A DNA stretch of 64,000 bases, taken from the NCBI RefSeq assembly GCF_000003815.2, contig NC_049983.1:16582018-16646017 (forward strand). Reading direction: 5' to 3'. The translations under genes were made by a program, and so were the position numbers. This DNA is from Branchiostoma floridae. Taxonomy: Eukaryota; Chordata; Leptocardii; Amphioxiformes; Branchiostomatidae. The stretch's first letter is position 1. The number at the start of each line of letters is the position of its first letter. The notes under the pieces are model-generated. The model was not told the origin of the DNA, made no database searches, and saw nothing but the letters and a program-made list of their open reading frames with translations. Positions 47,900 through 60,918 of this stretch are shown here, piece by piece.

Positions 47900-48479
47900 G
47901 AACTTGAAGAAGTGAGTAGTGTAGCTCTCTAGTACATAGATTGTATATACATAGCAGTTACCGTTCTTAGTTCCGTATATGTCTGTCAGCAATGTCTGTT
48001 ATCCCTTCCTAGTGTTTTGTGTATTTAATAATTAGTAGTGTGATCTTTTTGTAAAGATTGTTGTATGATAGATCACTTCTCTTTCAGTTGGAACCCCCGC
48101 GTGTCATCCCCAGCTTGTTTACAAATTGCCCGTTCCATAGTTAGTTAATTTCTCATATTATTTTGTGCTGTAAGTGCCGTAACGGTTGCTTCTAAACTTT
48201 TCTGTCCTATTGTTTTGGCTGGCTAAATCTTTATAGAACCAAGGAGGAACTGTAATCTCCTTACTACTGGGACCAATGTGATTGTGTGCATATTCAAATT
48301 CCATTCGTTCTTTGGGGTCCTTATCTGTGCCATCTGTGTGGCCCTCGCCCTTTGATGATAGCCGACTCCAGATTCCTGCCTTTGTCCCCCGTCTTGTCCT
48401 GCTGTGATTGTTATGGCCGTGTTGTTTGAATAATTTTACATGTACCGTTCATGGGTTCGGGGCAGTTACAAGCCGTTCT

Positions 48480-48748
48480 TTTCCATTCCAGCCACTGAGC
48501 CCCTGTTTCCCAATCGCCTGTCCTGCCATGCCGACGACCGAGGCCTACCTCCTCGTAACACTTACGACAGTCTGTGCCCGGTGCCGTTGCATCCTGCCAG
48601 AATTGTTTCTACTCTGAAGACGGACAGTGCCGGAGCGGGCTGTCCTCGAGACGTGAAGTCGATATTGCGGGGTCTTGCCAGAGCATCTTCCGTCGCCAAT
48701 GATCGTCCACTACCACAAAGACGCAGAAGAGGGCTCCCCGGACGATGA
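48480..48748 (+). other. Possible terminal exon or retroelement fragment
   Basis: After an acceptor-like TTCCATTCCAG at 48491 one frame stays open to a TGA at 48746-48748: ATEPLFPNRLSCHADDRGLP, then PRNTYDSLCPVPLHPARIVS, ending in Arg-rich residues. GC and codon use look more coding than the flanks. No upstream exon or family recognised. Confidence 0.25.
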
Positions 48749-49369
48749 TTCCACAGTCAACACGATACGGACTTATAGAGGACTTGAAAATGGACTGTCG
48801 TACTGATTTCGCAATGACATTTTTATCCTACGAATATTGATTGTATGGTATATAACGTTAGACTTGTGTCGAATACTGTACATTTGATATTGCACATTTA
48901 AACTGATCAGTTTTGTTATGATGTTATTGACTTGGGCTTGATATTATTGGATCTGACAGTGATTGTCTGAACTGTTTAACTTTGGCTTCGTTCGAGCTTC
49001 ACTTTTTGTGAAGACCAATGAGGTTGTAGTGAGCTAAAACTTCCTTCGTATGACTAAGAGACAAATGCATATTGATTTGCCCCTTGACGTTAACATGATC
49101 TGTTCCTCCACATAATGTATATGTTGTGATACTTGTGTCATCTGATTTATACAGGAAAGTCTTTGAAAAGCTTTCACAAAATGTAGCCTTACCGAGTAAG
49201 CATTTTCGGGGTTAAAACGGACAGGAAACGTTAAATATTAGGTATTTAGCATGATCGTAAAGTTACTGGATATTCTGAAATAATGTGTTGTATTGTTCCT
49301 ATGATGTTTCAGTATATCTTTAGTTTATGCAACCTTTCCGAGGCGTAATAGCCCCGAACGCGCTCAGAA

Positions 49370-49990
49370 AATATGAAATATTCGGAACGTGTTTAATTTG
49401 TCTCCAAAGTGTCCGAGAACGTTCCATAATTTGGAATCCGGATATGAGACATGATAATACGGTCCCATTCTGGAATACGGAAATGCTCAGCATATGCGAC
49501 CATTCCGGGGCGTAAAAGGTCTGGACGTGATCAGAAAACATGAAATATTAGCCAATGTCTTTTGTCTCCAATGAGTCCTAGAACGTTCCATTACTTTGAA
49601 TCCGGATATGCGACATGATCATATGGTTCCATTCTTGACTCCTGAAATTATCCGGATTTATGCGAAACTAGTATTCGGAACGTGATTTGTATCCAAAGAG
49701 TCCGGAAACGTTCCATAACTAGAAATCCGGATATGAGACGTAATTATTTGGTTCCGTTCCGGACTCCTGAAATTATCCGGATATATACGAAATATTCGGA
49801 ACGTGTTTTGTCTCAAAAGAGTCCGAAAACGTTCCATTACTGGAAATCCGGATATGAGGCAGGAATTAAATGGTCCCGTTCCGGACTCCTGAAATTATCC
49901 GAAAACGCAGGGGAGTCATGTCAGATTTCGTCCGGATATTGTCCGGATATATCCAGAAACGGTCCCGATCCGGATGTATACAAACATAGA
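49370..49990. repeat. Degenerate tandem repeat rich in ATCCGGAT and TTCCGGA
   Basis: Blocks TTCGGAACGTG, CGTTCCAT, AATCCGGATATGAGAC, GGTTCCGTTCCGGACTCC and TGAAATTATCCG recur; the last full units (from about 49678 and 49796) are about 119 bases apart. Earlier units near 49382 and 49520 are more diverged. Confidence 0.75.
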
Positions 49991-50199
49991 AACGTCCGGA
50001 AATGACACCCTTTCGCACAGTGTTAGTTTTGTGAGCCAATAACTCAACTGTTAAGGAAGCTTTGAAATTCCGAACACTTAAATATTGATGATTGGCTAAC
50101 CCGATGAATGTAGTGACTGTGCGCCACCTAGCGGCGCGTTTAGTCACTCCATATTTTAACGTCATTTCTGCCTTGTAAAATTGCATACCAGCATATTGG

Positions 50200-52044
50200 G
50201 TCTAGTTCGTCAGTTTATACAGTTTCTGAGCAACAAATGTACAATGACATGGATGAATGAAAACTGAGGATTTTTTTAAAGCAGAGAAATAACAGTTATC
50301 TGCATGTTGGTTGCCACATATGGCACATTTCACAACTATAACGTTATACGAACCATTTGCTATGTTCTGCTGTTTGACTGGAATGCAATCTAGTCACGTG
50401 ATATTGCCTTTGACCCAATCAGTTTGTCCTCTGTAAAACGTGTTTTTTTTTTTTCTTCAATAAATCGCTGTTGTAATTGTAAATGCCATTGCCTCTAGTC
50501 TGGTGACTCTGAGTCAAATGTCTCACTTGTGTTTTTGTACTCTGAATAGAAGGTGGGGCGGGAATTTTAGCTGATGTACTAAAAAAACTTCATACATATA
50601 TCATATAACATATGTGTAATATCAATTTCAGCAATTTCACAAAGATTTCTCAACCAGAGCAGCGTCATGGTGAATTTTATTGTACACTTCTTGTTTTGTC
50701 GACACTTGCACAGTTCTACCTATTTATTTACCCTTCATATAAGTGGAAAGTTTGTCTCGATTTGTAGTGTTTCATGGACTCTGCCTAAAGGGGTACAGTT
50801 AGTGGAGAAATCGCTAGAGAGCGCTGTTTCATCAGTCACGAGAACTCCACACCCTTTTGTGACATATTCGCAACACATTCAAACAGGATTACCTCAAACC
50901 AAGGACATTATATACATTAGCCTAGATTATGTATTTGCTGAAACCTGGGCACAGTGAAACAGAAATGTCCTCCGATAGATTTGCCTCCTGCAGTACAACC
51001 TAGAACCATTGCTTCCCTATTTGCCTTGCATATTCAGATATATTCTCGTATATAACACTTTTCTCGGCAAGCAAGTCCCAACGCGATATCAGCGACTTGT
51101 ATACAAAGGAAAGTTTCATGTATTAGCTAGTCAGGGAAAAGTAGTATTAAGATATAAAATGATACTTTGGACCATGCAATAAGATACAGAACTAACTAAA
51201 CTGCCAGTATGTACCAGAGTCGTGTGTTGGCTAAAAATACATGCAGAACATACACTGTTTGAACTTTCAAATATAATAAAATTCTGTACATGTTACACAA
51301 GGAGAGTTGACATCCTTTAGAAATTTCATGAAACATTTTATACACTTCCTTTCAACACTAACTTTCAATCATTTTATTATTAGGACCGATTTGTATGTTC
51401 GGCTAAGGCACATAGTGTCATAGCAATTTTGCTGTGTAGTGCTCTATAGAACGGTTTGTCGATAATGTATAAGATAAGAAAACATAGCAGGACACTATCT
51501 GGATTGTGTGCCACACTCTATGTTGACCGGCGATCAATACAATCTGACTCTTAGCGCAAAGTCCATATTTTCATAGCTGACGGCGCCTCAAACGTGGTTA
51601 TGAATCACACAGTCAGTCAGTCTTACAAAATGAAAATCTTGACATTTTAATTATTCGATTAAAATCGAATTAGAGGTTGCATCATGTATATACATCTATA
51701 TTGAACCATATTCGTGTGAGCCTCCTTTGCAGACCTTATTGCTGCGGCTGACGTTTTTTTTAGAAGCGCTGATTTGTTCAATTATGCAAATTTGCTCTAG
51801 ATGTGCATACTAAGCACCTCATCTTATCATCACTACAAGGTAGCTTCATACCAAAGGTTATGACGATATGTCAACCCTTCTTGGAATATCGGCCTTCAAA
51901 ATCTCGAACAAATCGGCCCTTGTAGTTTCGAAAATGGTACTAGGGAGCCAACAGCTACATTACGTCTGAACAAGCCTCAGAGCTATCTATCTATCAGAGC
52001 TACCTTAAAAAGAAAATAAAACCATAGCATAGCCAAAACAAGTA
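50200..52044. other. AT-rich intergenic stretch
   Basis: No gene, repeat array or element supported. Confidence 0.4.
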
Positions 52045-52269
52045 TCAAACCGGGAGTCCTCCTGTAGTACCTTCAGTAGCCACTAAGGGTCCCATAATCA
52101 TTTCTTCATCTACACATAGCCGACAACGAATACCATTAATCATAAAATCAAATAAATCCACAATTTTTAGACTTATGCCGCTCACAAACAGGCACACAGA
52201 ACCTAAAATAGAGGCTTTTCTTGTGAATGTAGCAAATGAAATGTAGTCTCTTTCAACTTTACCTAACAT
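52045..52269 (-). CDS. Candidate small membrane protein, minus strand of a head-to-head pair
   Basis: A minus-strand ATG at 52267-52269 opens 74 codons beginning MLGKVERDYISFATFTRKAS, with a probable membrane segment (ILGSVCLFVSGISLKIVDLF) and a polar end. It starts 46 bases from the ATG of the plus-strand exon at 52316. The frame also extends 8 codons upstream without an ATG. No family recognised. It may be a single-exon gene or the first exon of a longer one. Confidence 0.35.
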   Translation of the reverse strand: MLGKVERDYISFATFTRKASILGSVCLFVSGISLKIVDLFDFMINGIRCRLCVDEEMIMGPLVATEGTTGGLPV

Positions 52270-52315
52270 TTCCTCCGGGTTATTTGGTCTCACGGCCTCA
52301 TGTCAGCCGACGGCC

Positions 52316-52420
52316 ATGTTTGATTCTATCTTTCGTGCTTTTGGCCCGCCACCAGAAAAACACAAAAGCGAGCTCGTGGTGTCGATGGCAGTCGCTTTGT
52401 TAGGGTGTTTATGGGCCAAG
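52316..52420 (+). CDS. Candidate first exon of a small membrane protein gene
   Basis: The ATG at 52316 (context CGGCCATG) opens MFDSIFRAFGPPPEKHKSEL followed by a hydrophobic run (VVSMAVALLGCLWA), ending K in phase 0 at donor GTAAAC (52421). The composition looks strongly coding and resembles the start of a small mitochondrial or ER membrane protein, but I cannot name it. Confidence 0.45.
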
Positions 52421-52552
52421 GTAAACAATCTGTAGCTAACAAAATCACTCACAAGTCACAAGGATGATCCAGATGATTATCTATTCAACTGGAAAAGGAG
52501 AAATGTACATTTGAGCAATGTTTACTTCATTAGATTTTCACAAACTTTAAAG

Positions 52553-52805
52553 TCGACCTGTGGAAAAGAAAAGATGAAGAAATACAATGCGAGTGAAGGA
52601 ATGTTTGTTGAGTCTTGTTGTAAGGATTTAATAATAGCACTGCCAAGGGGCAAATACCGACAAGAACTTGTTCTACGAGGCCTGAGAGAACCCATGCAGA
52701 GAACGCTGCTGTCGGCTCCATTGTTTGAAGAAAGGCCAGGGCTTACACAGTCTTTAGATTACACAATTTGTGATGTCCTTTTTTATGGGCCAAAATGCTA
52801 CCAAG
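52553..52805 (+). CDS. Possible second exon of the plus-strand gene
   Basis: An acceptor-like CTTTAAAG ends at 52552. The following frame is open in phase 0, as the first exon requires: STCGKEKMKKYNASEGMFVE and then LPRGKYRQELVLRGLREPMQ and SAPLFEERPGL. The open frame runs on to 53044 but becomes AT-rich after about 52810, where GGTCAGT could be the donor. The acceptor has a weak pyrimidine tract. Confidence 0.25.
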
Positions 52806-53167
52806 GGGTCAGTCGGAATTTTCATTATCTTCGCCGAGAATGTTATGTTTTGGGTAGCGTTTGTATGTATGTATGTTTGTATGTTTCTAAGATATGTTAC
52901 ACTCACATTTCTAAGTCAAGTGTCATAAATAGATTAATTTTTCTTTTTTATCACTGTTTGCTCGCTCACAATGTGTACGCTGAGTCTATATTTGCATTGT
53001 CTGACATATTTAAGCCGACTTTTTATAGCCGAGTCAACTTTTAACCTATAGTAATCATAGCAAGCATTTGCTCAAGACGATTTGAGAGATTGTCCTAAAA
53101 TCAAGAGCGCCTTTTTGCCATACTACTAGTATGTCGTTTAGTAGCAGTCACGTTGGTCCTAGTATTG

Positions 53168-53332
53168 TTATCTGTCTTACGATTGGTTTCTGTCGTGCGA
53201 TTATTATCTGTTGTACGATTGGTTTCTGTCGTACGATTGCTTTCTGTCGTACGATTTTTATCTGTCGTACGATTGTTTTCTGTCGTACGAATGTTTTCTG
53301 TCGTACGACTGTTTTCTGCCGTACTATTTTTG
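53168..53332. repeat. 18-bp minisatellite with TCGTACGA palindrome
   Basis: About nine units of TTTCTGTCGTACGATTGT type. The last five are exactly 18 bases apart; the earlier ones are more varied (TGTCGTGCGATTATTATC, TGTTGTACGATTGG). Confidence 0.85.
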
Positions 53333-53344
53333 CATCGATAAGGA

Positions 53345-54211
53345 TTTAATGATATGACAACATTTTCCGTCGCCAGAGAGCCGAATTCTTTCAGACAGAT
53401 TTATGTAAAATTTGCCACTGCCACATACCAAAAATGCCCTAATTTTGTTGCCTGTAGCTGTCGTACGACGTGTTTGACATCCCTTGCAGCTAGACTGTAA
53501 AAAACAACCTTTGATTTACAATCATAAACTTTTTTCGACCCCTCACTACGGAGGGTATTAGCCTTTGCCCTTTGGGTATTTCAGAACAATGACTCCAGAC
53601 AGACAACACTGAGGAAAGATCATATCATACGTATCTGACTCCCAGGTCTTTAGAAAGTGCTCCGAGGGCACATTCTTCCTGGTCTGACAGTATAGCAACA
53701 TTCTCTTTCAATGACTCTTGTACATTTATTTATTACAGAGCTTATTTCATATAGTAATGGTGTTACAGAAATCTTTGTGGTATTAACTCAGAAAACACAT
53801 GTTATTTCTCAATGCCAACAGTATATTTGGATAATTAGTACAAAACTACTAATCATCACAACGTCACTTAGTGACAATGTTTAAGTGGCAACTTTCATAT
53901 CTCCCGTACGCACATATCATTACCGACGTGCTAAGATTTAAACAAAAAAATACCAGAGCTTCACAGACGTTCTGGCGATAAGAAGTTGCGCGTAATATCT
54001 CTTATATAGAATGGCCATGGAGGCACCCGTGTTATAAACGAGACATACGTGCCAACCTGATACGTAAAACGGTATGTGAGTATAAGTAGCTGTCGTTCAA
54101 ATCATCGCCGGCTACCGTATCACGTACTATCTCATGACCTCACCACTCTTGACACCCTTTAAAAGTCTTCGCGTACGAATTAATTCTCCTGACGAAGTTG
54201 ATCGGTAGCCT
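53345..54211. other. Intergenic stretch
   Basis: No gene supported. Confidence 0.4.
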
Positions 54212-54330
54212 GATTAAATCTCGCTTATAGCAGCCCGCCAAACATCCGCCGGCCCACTATCCTCCGCGGGGAGGGGCCAGTTAGAGCCCTGGACAGCGGA
54301 GTTTGTGTTACACAGACTAGTTGATCGGTA
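54212..54330. repeat. Dispersed repeat, copy 2
   Basis: Counterpart of the copy in P450 intron 6 (9240-9356), same orientation, about three-quarters identical by eye. Confidence 0.6.
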
Positions 54331-56785
54331 TCGCTTCCTGTAAACAAACCCCCAAGCTCAAACTGTGCCGCTCCTGGGCCTGGTCATATCTGTGATAAAG
54401 ATTTCATTCATCAGAACGTGGTGGGTTACACATTATAATTGGGGATAAAGTCGAAAGTCTGGGAGGGTTAAAAGGTTACTTTAGGCACAGCACTGGTTGT
54501 GTTCTTCGCGTCACGTAGAATTATAAGGGATAGATGTTATGATAAAAAGAAGAACACATCAAAGACACTTAACTAATCTGTTTGTAATGTGCTGTGTGGG
54601 AAAATGATTTGTAAAAATAAGTTGTCGCTACTTTGCAACCTATCTTTGCCACCGATCTCCCTAAGGGAAGAAAATCTGTGGTTTGTAACTTGAATTGTCA
54701 TTGTCATTCTGATCTTTCATGTTATGAAACTTTACAGCTATGGCCTACTTCCTTTTGCGCAATCAACAAGATCATGGCGTGTTATTGCTAGGATTGGCCT
54801 AGGATAAGAATTTATGAATGAATAGGTTGGGCTGATTTATGAATGAATAGTCCAATCTGTACGACAAACTACACACATCGTCTGTTTGTGTGACAGTGAT
54901 GTGGTCTGTTATGACATCTTTATGAGATAACACCCAGGAATAATTATCTACAGATTATTAATTAATGTCACTTTTTTTCTGATTCATATGCCCTCCGATC
55001 CCCTCTTTTATATCATATGAAGTTCTCATGGTACAAACATACTCACGGCTACCTGGGTACACTTATTTCGATGTGTAAAATCATAACAGTTTGAGAGGAA
55101 ACCCTTACTCAGCACATCTGGACTTGTTGTGTAGGAGTGCCATGTATTGCCTGTTGTTTACAATACAAACCAATGGCTTTATTTGGCCCGATTTAGATTC
55201 ACAAGGAGTTGGTGGGAGGGGGGCAAAACACACTTGGGCTGTCAGCATCTATATTGACAACGTGTAAGAGTGTCCTGATACGTTCTACAGAGCTAGAGTG
55301 GTACCTCTTGCCGACCAAGTCCTCAAGACCTGCAAAACACTACTCATAAATCGTGATAGATGATATGATACCATTCATTCATAAATCGTCCAAAGAAGTG
55401 TAGTTGTGCCAACAATTTTAGCACGTCCGCATAAAATGTTAATGAGGGCATTAATGCATAGCAAATGCACCCTGTGCAAATCCGAACTAGTTTCTATAGT
55501 TTTACTTTTCTTTCAAAAGTGATGCAATGGTTTGTGTCTTGGCCTAACTTGGCAAGTCCCATTTACAATGTCACCCACGTAAGTTTTGCAAGTCATACCT
55601 GTACAACTGACGTCCACAGTTGTATACATTTCCGTTCAAATACATTATATAATACAAACACGGTCTATATTTAACGCCTTAGCTAATGTCTACATGCACG
55701 TGGGGCTGCGACGTGCCAAGAGATCTACGGAAAATAATGGCGCTGTTGACGTGTTTGGAAGTCTAAATTTCCCATTATCAACACTTAGGAAACGGAATAC
55801 TCGTGCTCGTGTTGCTTATTGATAATTGTAAGAGAAAGTTTTCCGGGTGAAGGAGACACAACACAACCTTAGCTGGGTCAGAAATTTGTCAGCAGTGTTT
55901 CTGTCTGCTCGCCCACACTAGATGAGGGCTTGTCGATGCTTCAAGTTTTATCCCCCCCCCCCATTAAAAATTGGGTTTCTCTGATGTGCATGGTTTTAAA
56001 AATCCAACTGTAATGAAATTCATTCCTTTTGATGTTCTACACTTTTTTTGTCAACCTTCTCTTGATAATTTTCTTCGTGAAATCTCTGTACACACGTGCA
56101 CACGTGCACACACACAAGCACAGTCAAGATCTTTTTCCGTCACTATCGCATACATAAGGCACGTTTACTGAAACAATTTGATATCAAAGGCTTCTTCTTC
56201 GATAGTCCTGGATGTGTCGTGTAGAGTCGTATACAGTATTCATTTGTCTTGTGGTGGAAAGCGCAGTGGTTCATCCTGGGTCATTCTATAGTCCACAGCT
56301 TTTTCCGTAATGACACTAACAAAAGAATCGTGATGTTGCTGTCGTACGATTCATGTCGTGCGACAGCCGCTAATGGTGTCAGCCGAAGTCTCAGTAGAAG
56401 TAACATTAAGAATTGTTAATAAAAACAATCGTAAACTGACCAAGTATAGTGTGTGGCTATGACTTAACTCGCATGCATTAAAGTCATTAAAGGATACTGC
56501 GACTCGTACGACGTTTCAAAGTTACATAATCATGGATCATCGTGTATTTATAACTCCAACCGCAAACTACACAATGTGCAGGTTTGGGGATTTTCATGAC
56601 GCTTCACTCAAACGTCCTTTACCACAACAGTGTTGCGTGAGGACACAGGGGTGAGAGCGGAGGACAACATTCCTCTGTGTACATACTGCATGTATCATCA
56701 CGACACTGGTATGGTATGGTATGGTGTACGGTAGGGGTCGTCCGACGGGGGGGAGGATACGTTGAATACTCGGAGAGGTGGGGAA
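54331..56785. other. Intergenic stretch
   Basis: No gene supported. Isolated TCGTACGA-type motifs occur near 56342-56360, like those of the minisatellite at 53168. Confidence 0.4.
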
Positions 56786-57095
56786 TACACCTTTCTCATG
56801 CGGTGGACATTAATGATTGAAACCGAGACCAATGTGTCAAACAAAAGAGTGAACATCATAATCAGCAGTTCAACCAATGATAGCACGGCATTTAGGAAAT
56901 CGTCGGTCAAATATTTGCATTATTATGTTTTTATTTTGCATCTCTTAAAGGGACTATGGGATCAGTCTACACTACCCTAAATTGCTATATTTTTCGGTGC
57001 ATCACACTGGTTATGCTATCTATTATTTCCGTGGTTGCCTCATTGACCTCGTTTTTTATCTATCATGGCCGCCGCAATAGCTACGAAAGAAGGTA
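56786..57095. mobile_element. MITE, copy 2 (decayed)
   Basis: Relative of 24494-24891. It shares ATACACCTTTCTCA, TTGCATTATTATGTTTTTAT, TTTTGCATCTCTTAA, ATTTTTCGGTGCAT, TGCCTCATTGACCTC and TCTATCATGGCCGCCGC. The inverted ends are no longer perfect. Confidence 0.7.
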
Positions 57096-57842
57096 TACTA
57101 CTATCTCTATCCTATGTTCTTCCATACTTAATAGAGAATGCATGTATTCAAGACTTTTGAAAGTCACTAACAAAAACCCAACTACAGTACTTAAGACAGC
57201 CGCGAGGGGACCATGCTATAAAGTTTAACATACTGTAATTCAGTTGTCTTCTCGGTACCAAACTTTCACGGTCTGAGAAAATTACCTTGTTCTCGGAACT
57301 AAATGTTCATGGTGGCAGCAGGTGCACATGAAAAAGTCTCTTATATCATTTGTTATCAGTAATGATAAGTTCACGTTACAGTCGCCACCGTGAAAACCGT
57401 GAACATAAAAATACATTTAAAAAAATCAGGAATTACATCGGAATGCCAATAGCTATCTACCACATTATGTAAAACAAGATAATGACCAAGAATTTTAGCA
57501 CAAAAGCTGTTAAAATAATGTGTGAATCATGTGTGTAATAAGACCCTGTTAGCAAGGATAACTACATTTGGTATATCTTTGTGTCCAGCATGATAATAAA
57601 TCAATTTGAAGGCACAATCATGATAACGATCGGAGTAGACAAAAAATGGTGAAGGCCATATATAATAGACGAGGTCATGGGAGGTCTCTCAGATTTATGA
57701 ATGAAGTCGCTTCGGGCACTAGGAAGACATTGTGAATGGGGTCGTAAGGGGTCACACACCTGAATCCCCCTGGGACTTAGTGACAGACAAGACTAGTCTC
57801 TCTGTTACCATGGTACTGGGGTACGTCATAGTACTAGTGGTG

Positions 57843-58019
57843 TAATCTCCAAGCAGATCCTACAATGGCATAAGATAGTACCAAACTGGCCAAGGAGTGT
57901 AGTCAGCCAACTCGGAGGTGTCCATTTGCCATATAGCGAAACACACTTCTAAGCCGGCTTCACTCCTCTGTCAGCTTTTGACATTATCTCATGCTACCGT
58001 ATGATCTGCTTGGAGATTA
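57843..58019. mobile_element. Short inverted-repeat element with perfect 9-bp target duplication
   Basis: A 177-bp element with ends TAATCTCCAAGCAGATC and ATCTGCTTGGAGATTA, flanked by CTAGTGGTG at 57834-57842 and 58020-58028. The interior differs from the other copies, so it is a related subfamily. Confidence 0.85.
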
Positions 58020-58258
58020 CTAGTGGTGAATGTCAGCCAAAACTGGTCGGGTGACCACCTCCAGTCACAAGCCACAGTTAAACAGTACCGTCACATTTTA
58101 CGTGTTCAGTACAGAAACCATCTGTTCTCAGCAACTATCATATGGTATTTTCTTCAGTTCATATTGCTTCAGTGATGAATCCAGGTTTGACTATATCTGT
58201 CTATCTATATCTATCCATTTATCTCCATCCATCTACCTCTCTGTTAACTTTGTATCTA

Positions 58259-58436
58259 CAGTCAAACCTGTCTATAGCGGCCACTCAAGGGACCGGACAA
58301 ATTTGGCCACTATAGACAGGTGGTCTCTGTATAGAGGTGGCAACTTGTAGATAAAATACCCAAGGGACTGACAAAAAGTGGCCACTATGGACAGGTGGCC
58401 CCTCTGTAGAGGTGGCCCCTAATACAGGTTTGACTG
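58259..58436. mobile_element. 178-bp pogo-like MITE, copy 1
   Basis: Ends CAGTCAAACCTG and CAGGTTTGACTG flanked by TA on both sides. The interior holds repeated GGCCACTATAGACAGGTGG type blocks. CAGT ends with a TA duplication fit the Tc1/mariner/pogo superfamily. No transposase. Confidence 0.85.
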
Positions 58437-60146
58437 TACCTGTACATTTGAAAAAGTTCGCGGTGGTTTCAGTTTTGGGGTTTTTGCGGTTAGCTCTGCA
58501 AAGTGAATTCATATCGCCGCGAAAATGCGCCTCCTGTTGTTACTAACCGTACTACAGACGAAGCCTCCTTTCCCGTCCACGACGAAATAAAGTCAACCCG
58601 AAAATAAATAACTGGACCTTGTATATCCAGTGCCCATTCATCTATGTGTCGGTTCAAGGACGTACACAGTGGAATCTCTCTTCTCAATGGTTAGGTTAGA
58701 ATATAATAAGACACTGCGTGAAATGGTCAATTATTTCTTTTATACTTACTTATCGCTTGCTTACTTTCACTGAATAGTTTTCTATTGCATTGTGTTCCTA
58801 AGAAAGCGCATTTTTTTTTTACTTTAACGGTCTCAGAAAGGCGTCAGCAAGTGACTCTGCTGTAAATATGTATATTTTCAGCCAGTCAAACAGACGATTA
58901 ACAGATCTTTGTGAAAACGACAGCATACTGTCACAGGTCAAAGGTTATGAATGTCTACCATAGTCCCTCGTTACGTCTGATAGAAAACAAAGTGTTGACC
59001 CAGTGTTCCAGAGCCTTTACCTTACTATTGACGGACTCTTGCGGATCTTCAAGATAGTCACGCTTTCCTTTCAAGATGTTTTCTTCGAGGACGTTTCGGT
59101 AAACAATCAAACCGACACGCCCTTGGTCTATAATAGCCACTCGGAGACATTTCAAAACATGCTCAGTGACAGTAGGTCAACAGAACGCATTTCCGATTTG
59201 AATTGCTATACTAGTAGGCTATTGGTTGTTCGAACTCACGTGACTATTGTGTAAGTGTTGCCCGCCATGTTGGGTGGTTAAGCCTGAAAGTAGACAGGTG
59301 AATTTGAATTCAACACGTGCCAATCTAGCTATTGGTCAGGCTCTACCAGGATCAACCAACCAGCATTGCACGGGGCTGTGACGTCATGTGTAAAAAAGGC
59401 CTTATAACTTGGAGAAGATTATCAATTTAGTCATGACTTGGTGTCCTCATTACTGTTTGCCAAGGAACAACATCGGAATGCCATATTTAGTCATTAAACC
59501 TTCTGGCCGCACCTTAGCAAACTTGTCGTATTGTATGCGCAATGATGAATCAGAAATTGTACTGTTTAATGAACCATCTGGTAGTTCAACTACTGTCTAA
59601 AAAGGCAAATTTCAAACAAGAAAAATTGTAAATAAATGGCATCAGAGACTGATCAAAGATCAACAAGCAAGTAACTGTGGCTAGCCAGACAAGGGAAACG
59701 CGTTGTCATAGTGTCTTGCCAGCCACAATGGTACATGCAGTTTCGGTCAAACCACACCGAATATCCTCCAACAAATATCGTCCGACATACGCGAGACTCT
59801 GAGCTTTCGCCAAGAGTTCGAGTGGTATCTAAAACATTTGGTTGGATGTACTGGGGGAAACATAGAAGGGAAAAGATAATCGTATCGAACGACTAGATAT
59901 TGATGACAGATAAAGATGTTCCGGGCGTTACTTTGAAGAACAAAAGTCTTCAACTCCTCCCTGAATGAATGTCCACCTCAGTCTGGTCTGTCTGGTCTTA
60001 TTTGTTCTTTGACTACAAGCAATGGTCACTATCTTGGCCGGTTTCTACTTCGCACGGAGGGAGTGCAAATGCCAATTTGCTCACGTATGGTGTAGGCTGA
60101 CCTGTTTTCGTTGCGCTTTTGTGCCACCTAACTTTAAGGATAAACC
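58437..60146. other. Intergenic stretch
   Basis: No gene supported; short open frames lack domains and splice context. Confidence 0.4.
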
Positions 60147-60240
60147 TACTCTCCAAGCAGAGGTTAGGCTACGGCTGTTTTTTTCCAATTTGTAGGCATA
60201 TTTGTCGGGCTTTCTATGTTGTACTATTTTCTTGATGTCT
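60147..60240. mobile_element. Short inverted-repeat element, left end only
   Basis: TACTCTCCAAGCAGAGGTTA and the following GGCTACGGCTG and GTCGGGCTTTCTAT match the left half of the 9-bp-TSD family. No matching right end follows nearby; an isolated right end (ATCTGCTTGGAGATTA) is at 61614-61629. Confidence 0.6.
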
Positions 60241-60740
60241 CGCGGTTACTCTGTTTGGAGGGGGATGAGGGATGGCTCCGCCTTCCAATCCATGCCAAAG
60301 ACATGTTGGATAACAACCCACTGCCTCAAGGGCCTTTAAAAGGCTATGGAACTACATTTTCTTAAAGCCACACAAATATTTACCGCTCTATTCCGCAGAT
60401 AGAGTAGTTGAGTACTGGGGTTTGTTGAGGGCAGGTTCGTTGGTCGAAGGAACATGCGAGAAAACAGAAACGTCACCTGAAACTGACGTCACCATGACGA
60501 CTGTGGAGTTTACTGACCTCTTTGCTATGATTGATGTGTTGATCACCTATTTTTTGAGTTTTGCTCCAAGGAAAATACATTGTACTGAAATACTGTCAAC
60601 CGGGTGTCACTTTCCGCCTTTAGGGTTTTAAAGGTATTTTACCATGCAGATCTGGGTTACAGTAAATGCTCTGCTGGTCACAAAACATTGAGTGCCTTGC
60701 TATTTTAGAGAGAAAATGATAAAACATTTTAGCTTTTGTA

Positions 60741-60918
60741 CAGTCAACCCTGTCTATAGCGGCCACTCAAGGGACCGGACAAATTTGGCCACTATAGACA
60801 GGTGGCCTCTGTATAGAGGTGGCAACTTGTAGATAAAATACCCAAGGGACCGACAAAAAGTGGCCACTATGGACAGGTGGCCCCTCTGTAGAGGTGGCCC
60901 CTAATGCAGGTTTGACTG
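60741..60918. mobile_element. 178-bp pogo-like MITE, copy 2
   Basis: Same length and nearly the same sequence as 58259-58436, again flanked by TA (60739-60740 and 60919-60920). Confidence 0.85.

Noticed and set aside
53131-53349. 72-codon and 62-codon frames over the minisatellite
   Set aside because: They encode only the 18-bp repeat (six-residue units) and have no other support.
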